Under the pieces are notes generated by a model. That model was given only the letters and a program-made list of their open reading frames with translations, was not told where the DNA came from and searched no databases. Positions 18,577 to 26,928 of a stretch of 64,000 bases of DNA are shown here, in pieces. The position numbers and the translations under genes were made by a program. Within the stretch, counting starts at the first letter, position 1. Each line of letters starts with the position of its first letter. This stretch comes from Bacteroidaceae bacterium (GTDB lineage Bacteria > Bacteroidota > Bacteroidia > Bacteroidales > Bacteroidaceae). The stretch spans positions 31,001 through 95,000 of the forward strand of contig JAFTYP010000005.1 of the NCBI GenBank assembly GCA_017461345.1, in the 5' to 3' direction.

Positions 18577-19590
18577 TTATTGAATAGGCGTCATTTTGTC
18601 ATTCACCTTGCATGACCAGACATTGGCAAATTCGGTTGATTTCGCTTTCATCTGTCGCATTTGGTTGTAGGCATCAGACTCTGTTTCAAAGCCTTTTATG
18701 ATGACACGAACCATTGTTTCTGTCTTGCAGGCGATGGCATTGTAGCCTTGTTCCTGTAGTTTTGCCGCATAGTTGACAGCGTTTTTCTCGCTGATGGCAC
18801 TTGCTACGACGATGGCATAAAGTGCTTCTTTCACTTCGGCCTGTACCGGAATGGCGGATGCCTCTGCCTTGACGGGAGCCGAAGGTGTGGCTGTTTCGCT
18901 TTTTACCTCAACGGTTGTCGGTTGTATGGAGGCAATCTTTGGTGCGAAGAACAGTTCTGCTTGCTGTCTGCCCATTTCCTTGATGGTGTTTTCAAAGGGC
19001 GAAGTGAAGGCAAAGAACAGTACTATTGATGCTGCAACTGATGCTGCGTAGTTGAATGCGCGACGGTTGATGCGGATGGTTATAGTGTCGCGGTCGGCAG
19101 CAATGGATGTGAGTTTTATCTTTTTGGCAGCACGTTTTTTGTCTCTTTGTTGACGTATGTCGTTGCTCAACTTGGCAAATGGGAGTGCATCGAGTCCGTA
19201 ATAGGACGGAGATGCAATGCCGGACTGGAGTGGAATGAACGTGAGTTCCTGCTCATTGTCATTGCTTCGGAGCATATATCCCATGCTGCCTATGCTGACT
19301 GTGCCGTCTTCGGCTATTGCCTGCTGCAACTCGTCGACGTACTCTGCACACATGATTCGTGCTTCGTGGCGTGTCAGGTGGTGGAGTTTGGAGAGCGAAT
19401 GGATGAATTCTTCGCCTGCTTCTTGCTCGTTCCACTGGAACTTGACTGTGCGATAGGGCGGCAGGAATATGCCTTCTTCGTCTATGCGTTGGCTGCTCAT
19501 CTCGCATCGGGTGAAGGTTCCGAGTTGTGGAACGCTTACATTTGTGCGGCTGAAGAGCAGGTATTCTATGTGTGTTGATAATTCAATCAT
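18577..19590 (-). CDS. CCDC81-type HU domain and SPOR domain membrane protein
   Basis: The 337-residue protein has two HU/CCDC81-like DNA-binding-fold modules in the first 135 residues (IELSTHIEYLLFSRTNVSVPQLGTF is the family N-terminus), one membrane segment (ASVAASIVLFFAFTSPF, about residues 185-201), a spacer, and a C-terminal SPOR domain (AIVVASAISEKNAVNYAAKLQEQGY). SPOR domains bind denuded septal peptidoglycan, so the protein may connect the nucleoid or cytoplasm to the division site. A promoter lies so close to the ATG that the mRNA may be leaderless. Confidence 0.87.
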   Translation of the reverse strand: MIELSTHIEYLLFSRTNVSVPQLGTFTRCEMSSQRIDEEGIFLPPYRTVKFQWNEQEAGEEFIHSLSKLHHLTRHEARIMCAEYVDELQQAIAEDGTVSIGSMGYMLRSNDNEQELTFIPLQSGIASPSYYGLDALPFAKLSNDIRQQRDKKRAAKKIKLTSIAADRDTITIRINRRAFNYAASVAASIVLFFAFTSPFENTIKEMGRQQAELFFAPKIASIQPTTVEVKSETATPSAPVKAEASAIPVQAEVKEALYAIVVASAISEKNAVNYAAKLQEQGYNAIACKTETMVRVIIKGFETESDAYNQMRQMKAKSTEFANVWSCKVNDKMTPIQ

Positions 19591-19594
19591 GCCG

Positions 19595-19626
19595 CAAAGT
19601 TACGGGAATTGCATGAAAGCCCCAAA
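19595..19626 (-). promoter_or_regulatory. Promoter of the HU-SPOR gene, abutting the ATG
   Basis: On the minus strand TTTG (19626-19623), a 20-base spacer and TAACTTTG (19602-19595) form a consensus promoter. Only four bases separate the -7 element from the ATG at 19590, so transcription probably starts at or near the A of ATG. Confidence 0.8.
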
Positions 19627-19678
19627 TTTTTTGTTGGGAATTTATCAACAATTTTCAAGCAAAACTTTAAGATTTGGC

Positions 19679-20290
19679 TTAATTTGTTTCCTTAATTTGC
19701 TCAGCCACTTCGGGTTTAATCTTGTATCGTTTATTTAAACCTTTAATGATGTCGTTTGTGATGTCGTACTTGGGATTTGCTATGAGAAGGTTGTCTCCTG
19801 CTTTGATCATTACGTAGTCGTACTTCTTTGTCTTGTTGTAATTTTGCAGGAATGATTGTATGCTGTCGCGTGCTTCTTCGTTGATGCGTGCCTGTTCCAT
19901 AGCGAAGTCGTTTTGCAGTCGGTCGGCAAGTTCTGCCAGGTCTGTCTGTTCTTTCTGTATGGAGGCTTGTGCGCGTTCCAGTTCGTCGCGTGTGGTGAAC
20001 TCGTTGCTCTCGTACTTTTTCTGTATGGAGGCTGCGTGGTTTTCCAGTGCGCGCTGTTTCTGTGCCAGTGTTTTCTGTATGTTGTTCCCTTTGCGTGTGA
20101 GTACTTCGCTGTAGTCTTTGTAGAGTTGATACTGGCTCATCAGTGTGTCGAGTTCGACGTATGCTATCTTGAGGCCGATGGTTTCTTCTGTCTGAACTGT
20201 TTCTGTTGTTGTTTCTTTTTCTTGGGCTCCGCAGGCGCCAAGTACCAGTGTGGCAGCAGCAAGGGCTGCACAGGCAAGATAATGTTTCAT
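19679..20290 (-). CDS. OmpH/Skp-like periplasmic lipoprotein
   Basis: The ATG at 20290 gives the lipoprotein signal MKHYLACAALAAATLVLGAC with lipobox LGAC; a longer frame to 20356 runs across the promoter and is rejected. The mature protein begins with a Thr/Glu-rich linker, then IAYVELDTLMSQYQLYKDYSE, and a long alpha-helical coiled coil (KGNNIQKTLAQKQRALENHAASIQKKYES onward) typical of OmpH/Skp chaperones for outer membrane proteins. The C-terminal strands (YDYVMIKAGDNLLIANPKYDIT) match the family body. Confidence 0.9.
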   Translation of the reverse strand: MKHYLACAALAAATLVLGACGAQEKETTTETVQTEETIGLKIAYVELDTLMSQYQLYKDYSEVLTRKGNNIQKTLAQKQRALENHAASIQKKYESNEFTTRDELERAQASIQKEQTDLAELADRLQNDFAMEQARINEEARDSIQSFLQNYNKTKKYDYVMIKAGDNLLIANPKYDITNDIIKGLNKRYKIKPEVAEQIKETN

Positions 20291-20326
20291 TGTGTTTATT
20301 ACGTTTAATAGATTATTATATAGGTG

Positions 20327-20357
20327 CAAAGATACGCATAAAAAAGCATCCTGCAAA
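20327..20357 (-). promoter_or_regulatory. Promoter of the OmpH-like gene
   Basis: On the minus strand TTTG (20357-20354), a 19-base spacer and TATCTTTG (20334-20327) match the Bacteroidota consensus. The leader to the ATG at 20290 is about 30 bases. Confidence 0.8.
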
Positions 20358-20424
20358 CATTCCGACTCTTAATTTTTGTGAATACGGAGGCTTGGTGTTT
20401 ATGGGGCTGTTGCTTGTTGCAAAT

Positions 20425-20488
20425 AATGGTTAACCTTTCCGACGATAATGATTAAGCATTATGGGCATAATGGTTAACCTATTTTGCG
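20425..20488. repeat. 22-bp phased array, locus 4 (three units)
   Basis: Cores GGTTAACC (20428), GATTAAGC (20450) and GGTTAACC (20472) step by exactly 22 bases. It lies directly 3' of the small membrane protein gene and about 70 bases upstream of the OmpH-like promoter. Confidence 0.9.
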
Positions 20489-20496
20489 GATGGGGT

Positions 20497-20709
20497 TCAG
20501 GTGTGTCTTCTTTCGCTTGTGTGAATTTTCTCTTTGCGCTCCATGGCGTCCATGCTCTGCACGCAGTGGATGCCCCGTTTGCGCATGGCTTTGCTGCCGC
20601 CGATGTGGGTGCTTCCGAATCGACTCCCAGGCTTTAGAATCATCTTTACGCATAAAAATAGGACGGATAAGCCAACAAATCCGAGAGTAAGTAATGCAAG
20701 TTTCAACAT
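20497..20709 (-). CDS. Small conserved single-pass membrane protein
   Basis: This 70-residue protein has one N-terminal membrane helix (LALLTLGFVGLSVLFLCVKMIL) followed by a basic soluble tail with GSRFGSTHIGGSKAMRKRGIHCVQSMD. The pattern of one helix, then THxGxSKAxRxRGIxCxQSxD, recalls small uncharacterised membrane proteins of other Bacteroidales (from memory, not searched). A TATATTTG promoter element 20 bases upstream of the ATG supports expression. It is divergent from pepD. The function is unknown. Confidence 0.7.
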   Translation of the reverse strand: MLKLALLTLGFVGLSVLFLCVKMILKPGSRFGSTHIGGSKAMRKRGIHCVQSMDAMERKEKIHTSERRHT

Positions 20710-20728
20710 ATTTCATTAAATTTGTCTG

Positions 20729-20736
20729 CAAATATA
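20729..20736 (-). promoter_or_regulatory. -7 element for the small membrane protein gene
   Basis: The minus strand reads TATATTTG, matching TAnnTTTG, 19 bases before the ATG at 20709. Confidence 0.55.
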
Positions 20737-20785
20737 CAATAATAATAAGGAATATATAGTTTAAAGAATAAGAAAATACATAAAC

Positions 20786-22243
20786 ATGAACGAAATGAAT
20801 TTACAACCCTCCGATGTTTTCAAGTGCTTTGCACAAGTGAACCAGATACCCCGCCCCTCTAAAAAGGAAGAACAGATGATTGACTTTCTGCTCGACTTCG
20901 GCAGGAAACTGAACCTCGAAACCCGACGCGACGAAGCCGGCAACGTCATCATCTGCAAGCCTGCAACGCCCGGCATGGAAGGCCGTCAGACCATTGTTCT
21001 GCAAAGCCATATGGACATGGTGTGCGAGAAGAACAAAGACGTGGACTTCGACTTTACGAAGGATGCAATACAGACTTACGTCGATGGCGAATGGATGAAG
21101 GCAAAAGGAACCACACTCGGTGCCGACGACGGTATAGGCGTTGCCATGGAAATGGCTTTGCTTGAATCGACAGACATCAAGCACGGCCCCCTGGAATGTG
21201 TATTCACTCGCGACGAAGAGACCGGCCTGACCGGAGCAGAAGGCATGCAGTCCGACTTCATGAGCGGCCGTCTGCTCATCAATCTCGACAGCGAAGACGT
21301 CGGAGAGATCTTCGTCTCCTGCGCTGGTGGCTGTCGCACCTTCGCACAATTCGACTACGAAGAAGAGGCAATACCCGAAGGCTTCTTCACCTTCTCGCTT
21401 GCCATTAAAGGCCTCACCGGCGGCCACAGCGGCGACGACATCGATAAGAAACGCGCCAATGCCAACAAACTTCTGGCTCGATTCCTCTACCTCAGTCAGC
21501 AGAAATACGATCTCCGTCTCGTCGACATACAAGCCGGAGGCCTGCACAACGCCATCCCTCGCGAAGCATGGTGCCTTTGTGCCGTACCGGCAAAGTACAA
21601 GGAAAGCATCACCGTCGACTGGAATCTCTTCCAGGCAGACGTAGAAGAAGAATACAGCGTCACCGAGAAAACGATGCGTTTCATCCTCGAAAGCGAAACA
21701 CCAGCCGCCACAGCCATCGGCAAAGACTGCAGCCAGCGACTCATCAAGGCACTGCAAGCCGTAGACAATGGCGTATATGCCGTATGCCAAGACCTCGACC
21801 TTGTTGAAACAAGCAGCAACCTCGCCAGCATACACAAAGTGCCAGAGACAAAGACCATCGACGTCAACAGCAGCCAACGAAGCAGTATCTACAGCGCACG
21901 CATCAACATGGCAAACACCTTTGCAGCAGTCTTCGAACTGGCAGGAGCAAAGGTAGAAATCGGCGAAGGCTATCCCGGATGGAAGATGAACCCCAATAGC
22001 GAAATCCTGCGCATCGCAGTCGAACAGCACAAGAAACTCTTCAAGAAAGAACCCATCGTGCGCGGCATCCACGCAGGACTCGAGTGTGGACTCTTCAGCG
22101 AAAAGTTCCCTGGCATGGATATGATCAGCATGGGCCCCACCCTTCGCGGTGTTCACAGCCCCGACGAAAAACTCCATATCCCCACCGTGCAGATGGTATG
22201 GGACCACTTGCTTGCCATTCTCGAGAATGCTCCAAAGAAATAA
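20786..22243 (+). CDS. pepD: Aminoacyl-histidine dipeptidase (peptidase M20, PepD)
   Basis: This cytosolic zinc dipeptidase cleaves Xaa-His and other dipeptides. At 485 residues it has the family length. The metal and catalytic motifs are QSHMDMVCEKN (first His and Asp), TLGADDGIGVAMEM (bridging Asp), TRDEETGLTGAEGM (Glu-Glu pair) and INLDSEDVGEI. The dimerisation lid starts near GLTGGHSGDDI. The C-terminal HAGLECGLFSEKFPGMDMISMGPTLRGVHSPDE is the last conserved block. Confidence 0.95.
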   Translation: MNEMNLQPSDVFKCFAQVNQIPRPSKKEEQMIDFLLDFGRKLNLETRRDEAGNVIICKPATPGMEGRQTIVLQSHMDMVCEKNKDVDFDFTKDAIQTYVDGEWMKAKGTTLGADDGIGVAMEMALLESTDIKHGPLECVFTRDEETGLTGAEGMQSDFMSGRLLINLDSEDVGEIFVSCAGGCRTFAQFDYEEEAIPEGFFTFSLAIKGLTGGHSGDDIDKKRANANKLLARFLYLSQQKYDLRLVDIQAGGLHNAIPREAWCLCAVPAKYKESITVDWNLFQADVEEEYSVTEKTMRFILESETPAATAIGKDCSQRLIKALQAVDNGVYAVCQDLDLVETSSNLASIHKVPETKTIDVNSSQRSSIYSARINMANTFAAVFELAGAKVEIGEGYPGWKMNPNSEILRIAVEQHKKLFKKEPIVRGIHAGLECGLFSEKFPGMDMISMGPTLRGVHSPDEKLHIPTVQMVWDHLLAILENAPKK

Positions 22244-22276
22244 CGACACAACTATCACGTCATAACGACACAACGA

Positions 22277-23767
22277 ATGAGAATAAAGTTTCTCCTGCCC
22301 CTGCTGACGTTGCTGGCAGTTGCTTGTTCCGACTACGAAAGTTTCTCGGACAACCCCAACTATCGTCTTGCCTTCTCGCATGACACCATAGCCTTCGATA
22401 CGCTCGTCAGCACAATTCCCAGTAGTACGAAGACACTATATGCCTTCAACAACAACGGTAACGGCATGCGCATCAACACCATTCAACTCGAGAACGGTGC
22501 AGCCAGCCATTTCCGCGTCAATGTGGACGGACGATTTTTGTCTGGCGGCATATGGCATGATTTCGAGGTGTTGCGCCACGACAGCCTTGTCATTCGTATA
22601 GAAATGACTCCTCCCGAGGCAGGAACAAACGAGCCTCTCTATTTCAAAGACAGGCTTCTCTTTACACTTGAGAATGGCGCACAGCAGTCTGTCGTGCTTT
22701 CCGGTGGAGCCATCGATGCATACATCAAACGAGATGGAATAATCATCGGTTCCGACGAAACACTCCTTACAGACAAGCCCTACGTCATTTACGACTCACT
22801 TGTCGTAAAGCAAGGAGCAACACTAACACTCACCGAAGGCACAACACTCATGTTCCATGACAATGCTGCGCTGCATGTCTATGGCAAATTGCTTGTCAAA
22901 GGAAGTCTGGAAAAACCGGTTGTATTACGAGGAGACCGATTGGACCATATGTTCGATTATCTCCTTTACGACAACACACCCAGTCGCTGGGAAGGCATCA
23001 TCATTCATCGTGGCAGTTATGGCAACGAACTGAATCATTGCGACTTGCACAGTTCTTGTTTCGGCATCATCTGCGAAGATACACAGGAACTCGTGCCTGA
23101 CGAAACAAAACCTTCTGTTACAATCGATTGCTCCGTTCTGCATAACATCGGTGGCGACGGCCTTCAGTTCAACAACTGCGTCAGCAAAGTCACAAACACG
23201 CAGATAAGCAACACGCTCGGACATACAGTTAACTTGAACGGAGGCTCACACACATTCATTTATTGCACCGTAGCACAATTCTATCCTTTTACTGCAAACA
23301 GAGGAAATGCCTTGAATCTTGTCAGTTGTGCAGAAGGCGAACAATACGGACTACTGCGCAAAGCACATTTCATAAACAGTGTCGTCACCGGTTATGGCGA
23401 AGATGTTATCATGGGCGAGAACATTCCGAGTGATGGCTCGTGCAATTATCTTTTCCACCATTGCTTCCTCAATACCCCAGTTGTTGACGATATTGAACAC
23501 TTTGTAGGATGCATCTTCGATCGGGATAAGGAATCGGAAGACGAAGAGAAACTTGTTCGTGATGAGAATTTTGTCCTCTTCGACACTGAAAACTTCATCT
23601 ATGATTTCACACCAAAAGCAGAAAGCAAGATACGTTCTCTTGCAGACAAAACATATCCTGATGTGCCGCTTTCCGATATGAAGGGCGTAAGCCGACAGGA
23701 CGATGAAGGGCCCGATGCCGGTTGTTATGAATTTGTTCCACCCAAAGAAGAGGAGGCAACGCAGTGA
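22277..23767 (+). CDS. Putative right-handed beta-helix lipoprotein
   Basis: The 496-residue exported protein has signal MRIKFLLPLLTLLAVAC with lipobox LAVAC. An Ig-like N-terminal part (FDTLVSTIPSSTKTLYAFNNNG) precedes a series of short beta strands typical of parallel beta-helices (ATLTLTEGTTLMFHDNAALHVYGKLLVKG, then SRWEGIIIHRGSYGNELNHCDL). Similar lipoproteins often precede rlmH in Bacteroidales. No catalytic residues can be assigned. Its stop overlaps the GTG start of rlmH by four bases, so the two are translationally coupled. Confidence 0.8.
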   Translation: MRIKFLLPLLTLLAVACSDYESFSDNPNYRLAFSHDTIAFDTLVSTIPSSTKTLYAFNNNGNGMRINTIQLENGAASHFRVNVDGRFLSGGIWHDFEVLRHDSLVIRIEMTPPEAGTNEPLYFKDRLLFTLENGAQQSVVLSGGAIDAYIKRDGIIIGSDETLLTDKPYVIYDSLVVKQGATLTLTEGTTLMFHDNAALHVYGKLLVKGSLEKPVVLRGDRLDHMFDYLLYDNTPSRWEGIIIHRGSYGNELNHCDLHSSCFGIICEDTQELVPDETKPSVTIDCSVLHNIGGDGLQFNNCVSKVTNTQISNTLGHTVNLNGGSHTFIYCTVAQFYPFTANRGNALNLVSCAEGEQYGLLRKAHFINSVVTGYGEDVIMGENIPSDGSCNYLFHHCFLNTPVVDDIEHFVGCIFDRDKESEDEEKLVRDENFVLFDTENFIYDFTPKAESKIRSLADKTYPDVPLSDMKGVSRQDDEGPDAGCYEFVPPKEEEATQ

Positions 23768-24237
23768 AAGGAGTACTGATTGTGGTTGGAAAAACCACCG
23801 ACAAGCGTTTCGAGACCATCATTCAGGAGTACATCGAGCGTATTCGTCACTATATACCTTTTACTATAGAAGTCATTCCAGAACTGAAGAATACGAAAGG
23901 ACTCAGCCAAGACGAACAGAAAAAACGTGAAGGCGAACAGATATTGAAAAGCCTTCAGGCTGGAGATTATATAGTGCTTCTTGATGAACACGGTAGCGAA
24001 CGAAACAGTATGGACTTCGCTTCTTGGATGCAAAAGAAAATGGCTGCAGGTCCGAAACGTCTCGTTTTCATAGTTGGAGGACCTTATGGTTTTTCAGATG
24101 CAATACATCAAAAAGGTAATGAAGAAATCAGTCTCAGCCGCATGACACTCTCCCATCAGATGATTCGTATGTTCTTTGTGGAGCAGATATATCGTGCAAT
24201 GACAATCTTGAACGGTGAACCTTATCATCACGAGTAA
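23764..24237 (+). CDS. rlmH: 23S rRNA pseudouridine-1915 N3-methyltransferase
   Basis: RlmH methylates pseudouridine 1915 in helix 69 of assembled ribosomes. It is a small SPOUT enzyme of 157 residues. The SAM-binding knot is visible in YIVLLDEHGSERNS, FIVGGPYGFSDAI and LSRMTLSHQMIRMFFVEQIYRA. The start is GTG within the overlap GTGA with the upstream lipoprotein gene. nadC follows. Confidence 0.96.
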   Translation: MKGVLIVVGKTTDKRFETIIQEYIERIRHYIPFTIEVIPELKNTKGLSQDEQKKREGEQILKSLQAGDYIVLLDEHGSERNSMDFASWMQKKMAAGPKRLVFIVGGPYGFSDAIHQKGNEEISLSRMTLSHQMIRMFFVEQIYRAMTILNGEPYHHE

Positions 24238-24282
24238 GTGAAGAAATACAATTTAGAACATAATAATTTCGTTTTACATACT

Positions 24283-25158
24283 ATGCTTACAGTAGAAGAA
24301 CTCAACGACAGACTCATTGATCTGTCATTTGCCGAAGACATCGGCGATGGTGACCACACAACACTCTGTTGCATTCCGGCAACCGAGATGGGCGAAAGCA
24401 AGTTACTCATCAAGGAGGAAGGCATTTTTGCAGGAATAGAGATTGCCAAACAAGTGTTCCATCGTTTTGATCCCGAACTGGAGATCGAAACATATATCGA
24501 AGATGGTGCACACGTTAAGCCAGGCGATATTGTGATGAGTGTTAAGGGCAAGGTACAGAGCCTTTTGCAGACGGAACGTCTCATGCTCAACATTCTTCAG
24601 CGTATGAGTGGCATTGCCACAATGACACATCGTTATCAGCAGGTTCTTATTGATGCCGGAACAAAGACGCGTGTTCTTGATACGCGAAAGACAACTCCCG
24701 GTATGCGTATGCTGGAAAAAGAGGCCGTGAAGATTGGTGGTGGCATGAATCATCGCATAGGACTCTTCGATATGATTCTTCTCAAGGACAATCATATCGA
24801 CTTCTGTGGCGGTGTTCACAATGCTATCTCTCGTGCCAAGCAGTATCTCAAGGAGAAAGGAAAGAATCTGAAGATAGAGTGTGAGGTCAGAAACTGGAAG
24901 GAGTTGGACGAGGCCCTTGCAGAAGGTTGCGACCGCATCATGTTTGACAACTTTACTCCAGAAGATACAAAGAAGGCTGTGGAGATAGTTGCCGGCCGAT
25001 GCGAAACGGAATCAAGTGGTGGCATTACTTTCGATACGATGCTTCCCTATGCCCAAGCCGGTGTCGACTTCATTTCCTTCGGTGCCCTCACCCATAGCGT
25101 AAAGGGACTTGATATGAGTTTCAAGGCTGCAGGCAGCGATAAATTGATAATCAAATAG
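24283..25158 (+). CDS. nadC: Quinolinate phosphoribosyltransferase (decarboxylating)
   Basis: NadC makes nicotinate mononucleotide from quinolinate and PRPP in de novo NAD synthesis. ATG 24283 is chosen because MLTVEELNDRLIDLSFAEDIGDGDHTT is the family N-terminus; the frame is open back to a GTG at 24238. Active-site blocks are DTRKTTPGMRMLEKEAVKIGGGMNHR, LLKDNHI, ECEVRNWKEL and FDNFTPE, then ESSGGI and ISFGALTHS. No nadA or nadB is adjacent. Confidence 0.96.
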   Translation: MLTVEELNDRLIDLSFAEDIGDGDHTTLCCIPATEMGESKLLIKEEGIFAGIEIAKQVFHRFDPELEIETYIEDGAHVKPGDIVMSVKGKVQSLLQTERLMLNILQRMSGIATMTHRYQQVLIDAGTKTRVLDTRKTTPGMRMLEKEAVKIGGGMNHRIGLFDMILLKDNHIDFCGGVHNAISRAKQYLKEKGKNLKIECEVRNWKELDEALAEGCDRIMFDNFTPEDTKKAVEIVAGRCETESSGGITFDTMLPYAQAGVDFISFGALTHSVKGLDMSFKAAGSDKLIIK

Positions 25159-25164
25159 CACATC

Positions 25165-26814
25165 ATGAAAAAGACACTTGTATTATTTGTAAGCGTTTTA
25201 CTCGTTGCCTTGGGTGGCAGACAGAATGAGGCATCCGCCTGCACGAATCTGATTGTCGGTAAGAAAGCCTCGAAGGATGGCAGCGTCATTGTCTCTTATA
25301 GTTGCGACGACTATGGGGCTTATGCCTCTTTGCGTGTCATTCCGGCAGCAGACCATCCTGCAGGAGCAATGCATCCTATCTATCATTACGAGAGTAACAA
25401 CTATCTTGGTGAGATACCTGAGGTTGCCCATACATACGGCATTGTAGGTCTGATGAACGAGTTTCAACTGACGATTCACGAAACGACTTGGGGCGGACGA
25501 GAGGAATTGGTTGATACTGTCAGCGGCCTTATCGACTATGGTTCGCTTATGGAACTTACCCTTCAGCGTGCCAAGAATGCCCGTGAGGCTATTAAGGTCA
25601 TGACGGAACTGACCGAAAAGTATGGATACGAGAGCGGAGGCGAAAGTTTTACCATTGCAGATCCTAATGAAGTTTGGATTCTTGATATGATAGGTAAAGG
25701 TCCCGGCCGCAAGGGAACGGTGTGGGTTGCAGTCCGTATCCCCGACGATTGCATCAGTGCTCACGCCAACCAGACACGTATTCATAAGTTCCCATTAAAA
25801 GACAAGAAGAACTGCCTCTACTCGAAAGATGTTATCGACTTTGCACGAGAGAAGGGATACTTCAATGGTAAAGACGAAGACTTCTCGTTTGCAGACGCTT
25901 ATGCTCCTGCCGACTTTGGTGCGCTTCGTTATTGTGAGGCACGTGTTTGGAGTTACTTCAACAAATGGGCAGCAGAGGATATGACTGCATATCTTTCTTA
26001 TGCCATGGGCGACACGAAGGGCAATGTCATACCACTTTACGTAAAACCAAAGTCGCTTCTTTCTGTTCAGGATGTTAAGGACATGATGCGCGACCATTAC
26101 GAAGGTACGCCCTTGTCGTTGACTGATGACATAGGAATGGGTGCTTGGGAAATGCCTTATCGCCCTACTCCATTGAGTTTTGAAGTCGACGGGAAGAAGT
26201 ATTTCAACGAACGTCCCATCAGCACTCAGCAGTCTGCCTGCGTCTATGTGAGCCAGATGCGTTCTTGGTTGCCCAATCATATTGGTGGTGTTACCTGGTT
26301 TGCCAACGATGAGGCCAACATGGTGGCTTTCACTCCAGTCTATTGTTACACACAGCAAGCCCCCGAGTGTTACGACGAGAAGACGGCCGACGCATTCCAT
26401 TTCTCCACTCGTTCTGCTTATTGGGTACAGAACTGGGTAAGCAACATGGTTTATCTGCGCTACAATCTTCTTTTCCCCGAACTGCAAAAGGTTCGCAATC
26501 GTCTGGAGAACGATTATAATTCCTTGCAAAGCGACATTGAGAGCAAGGCTGCAGCCATGAGCGAGAGTGAGGCCGTAAAATATCTTTCGGCCTACAGTCA
26601 TCGCATTGCCGATGCAATGATGGACGAATGGAACCAGTTGGCACAACTTATCATCGTCAAGTACAACGACATGTCTGTCAAGCGTATGGACGAGAACGGA
26701 CAGTACGAGAAGACACCTGGTGGCAATCCTCGTCCTGTACTTCGTCCGGGATATCCCGAACGTTTCAAGCGTGAGATTATCAAGCAGGCAGGCAGCCGTT
26801 ATCAAATACCTTAA
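25165..26814 (+). CDS. C69 family dipeptidase
   Basis: This is an Ntn-hydrolase dipeptidase, probably exported (MKKTLVLFVSVLLVALGG precedes the mature start). The nucleophile is Cys26 in SACTNLIVGKKASKDGS, exposed after removal of the leader. Later blocks IVGLMNEFQLTIHETTWGGRE, GYESGGESFTIADPNEVWILDMIGKGPG and SQMRSWLPNHIGGVTWFANDEAN are typical of family C69. The length of 549 residues matches Bacteroidales homologues. It starts six bases after nadC and may be read through from it, although the functions are unrelated. Confidence 0.92.
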   Translation: MKKTLVLFVSVLLVALGGRQNEASACTNLIVGKKASKDGSVIVSYSCDDYGAYASLRVIPAADHPAGAMHPIYHYESNNYLGEIPEVAHTYGIVGLMNEFQLTIHETTWGGREELVDTVSGLIDYGSLMELTLQRAKNAREAIKVMTELTEKYGYESGGESFTIADPNEVWILDMIGKGPGRKGTVWVAVRIPDDCISAHANQTRIHKFPLKDKKNCLYSKDVIDFAREKGYFNGKDEDFSFADAYAPADFGALRYCEARVWSYFNKWAAEDMTAYLSYAMGDTKGNVIPLYVKPKSLLSVQDVKDMMRDHYEGTPLSLTDDIGMGAWEMPYRPTPLSFEVDGKKYFNERPISTQQSACVYVSQMRSWLPNHIGGVTWFANDEANMVAFTPVYCYTQQAPECYDEKTADAFHFSTRSAYWVQNWVSNMVYLRYNLLFPELQKVRNRLENDYNSLQSDIESKAAAMSESEAVKYLSAYSHRIADAMMDEWNQLAQLIIVKYNDMSVKRMDENGQYEKTPGGNPRPVLRPGYPERFKREIIKQAGSRYQIP

Positions 26815-26827
26815 TCATAACAGAAAT

Positions 26828-26895
26828 CATAACGTGGAGAGTTGTTCAACTTAACGTGCCTAAATAGTAGAGTTAACGTGTTAAGTTGGACAACT
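26828..26895. repeat. 22-bp phased array, locus 5 (three AACGT units)
   Basis: CATAACGT (26828), CTTAACGT (26850) and GTTAACGT (26872) step by exactly 22 bases. The arms AGTTGTTCAACTTAAC (26840-26855) and GTTAAGTTGGACAACT (26880-26895) pair with one mismatch. It sits 34 bases upstream of the amylase ATG, so a transcript starting in or upstream of it would carry this hairpin in its leader. Confidence 0.8.
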
Positions 26896-26928
26896 TCCAC
26901 TGCCATGTTTAATAAGACTTTTAGTGCC

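Noticed and set aside
20290-20356. Longer N-terminus for the OmpH-like protein
   Set aside because: The extra codons run through a consensus promoter, and the shorter start gives a clear lipoprotein signal.
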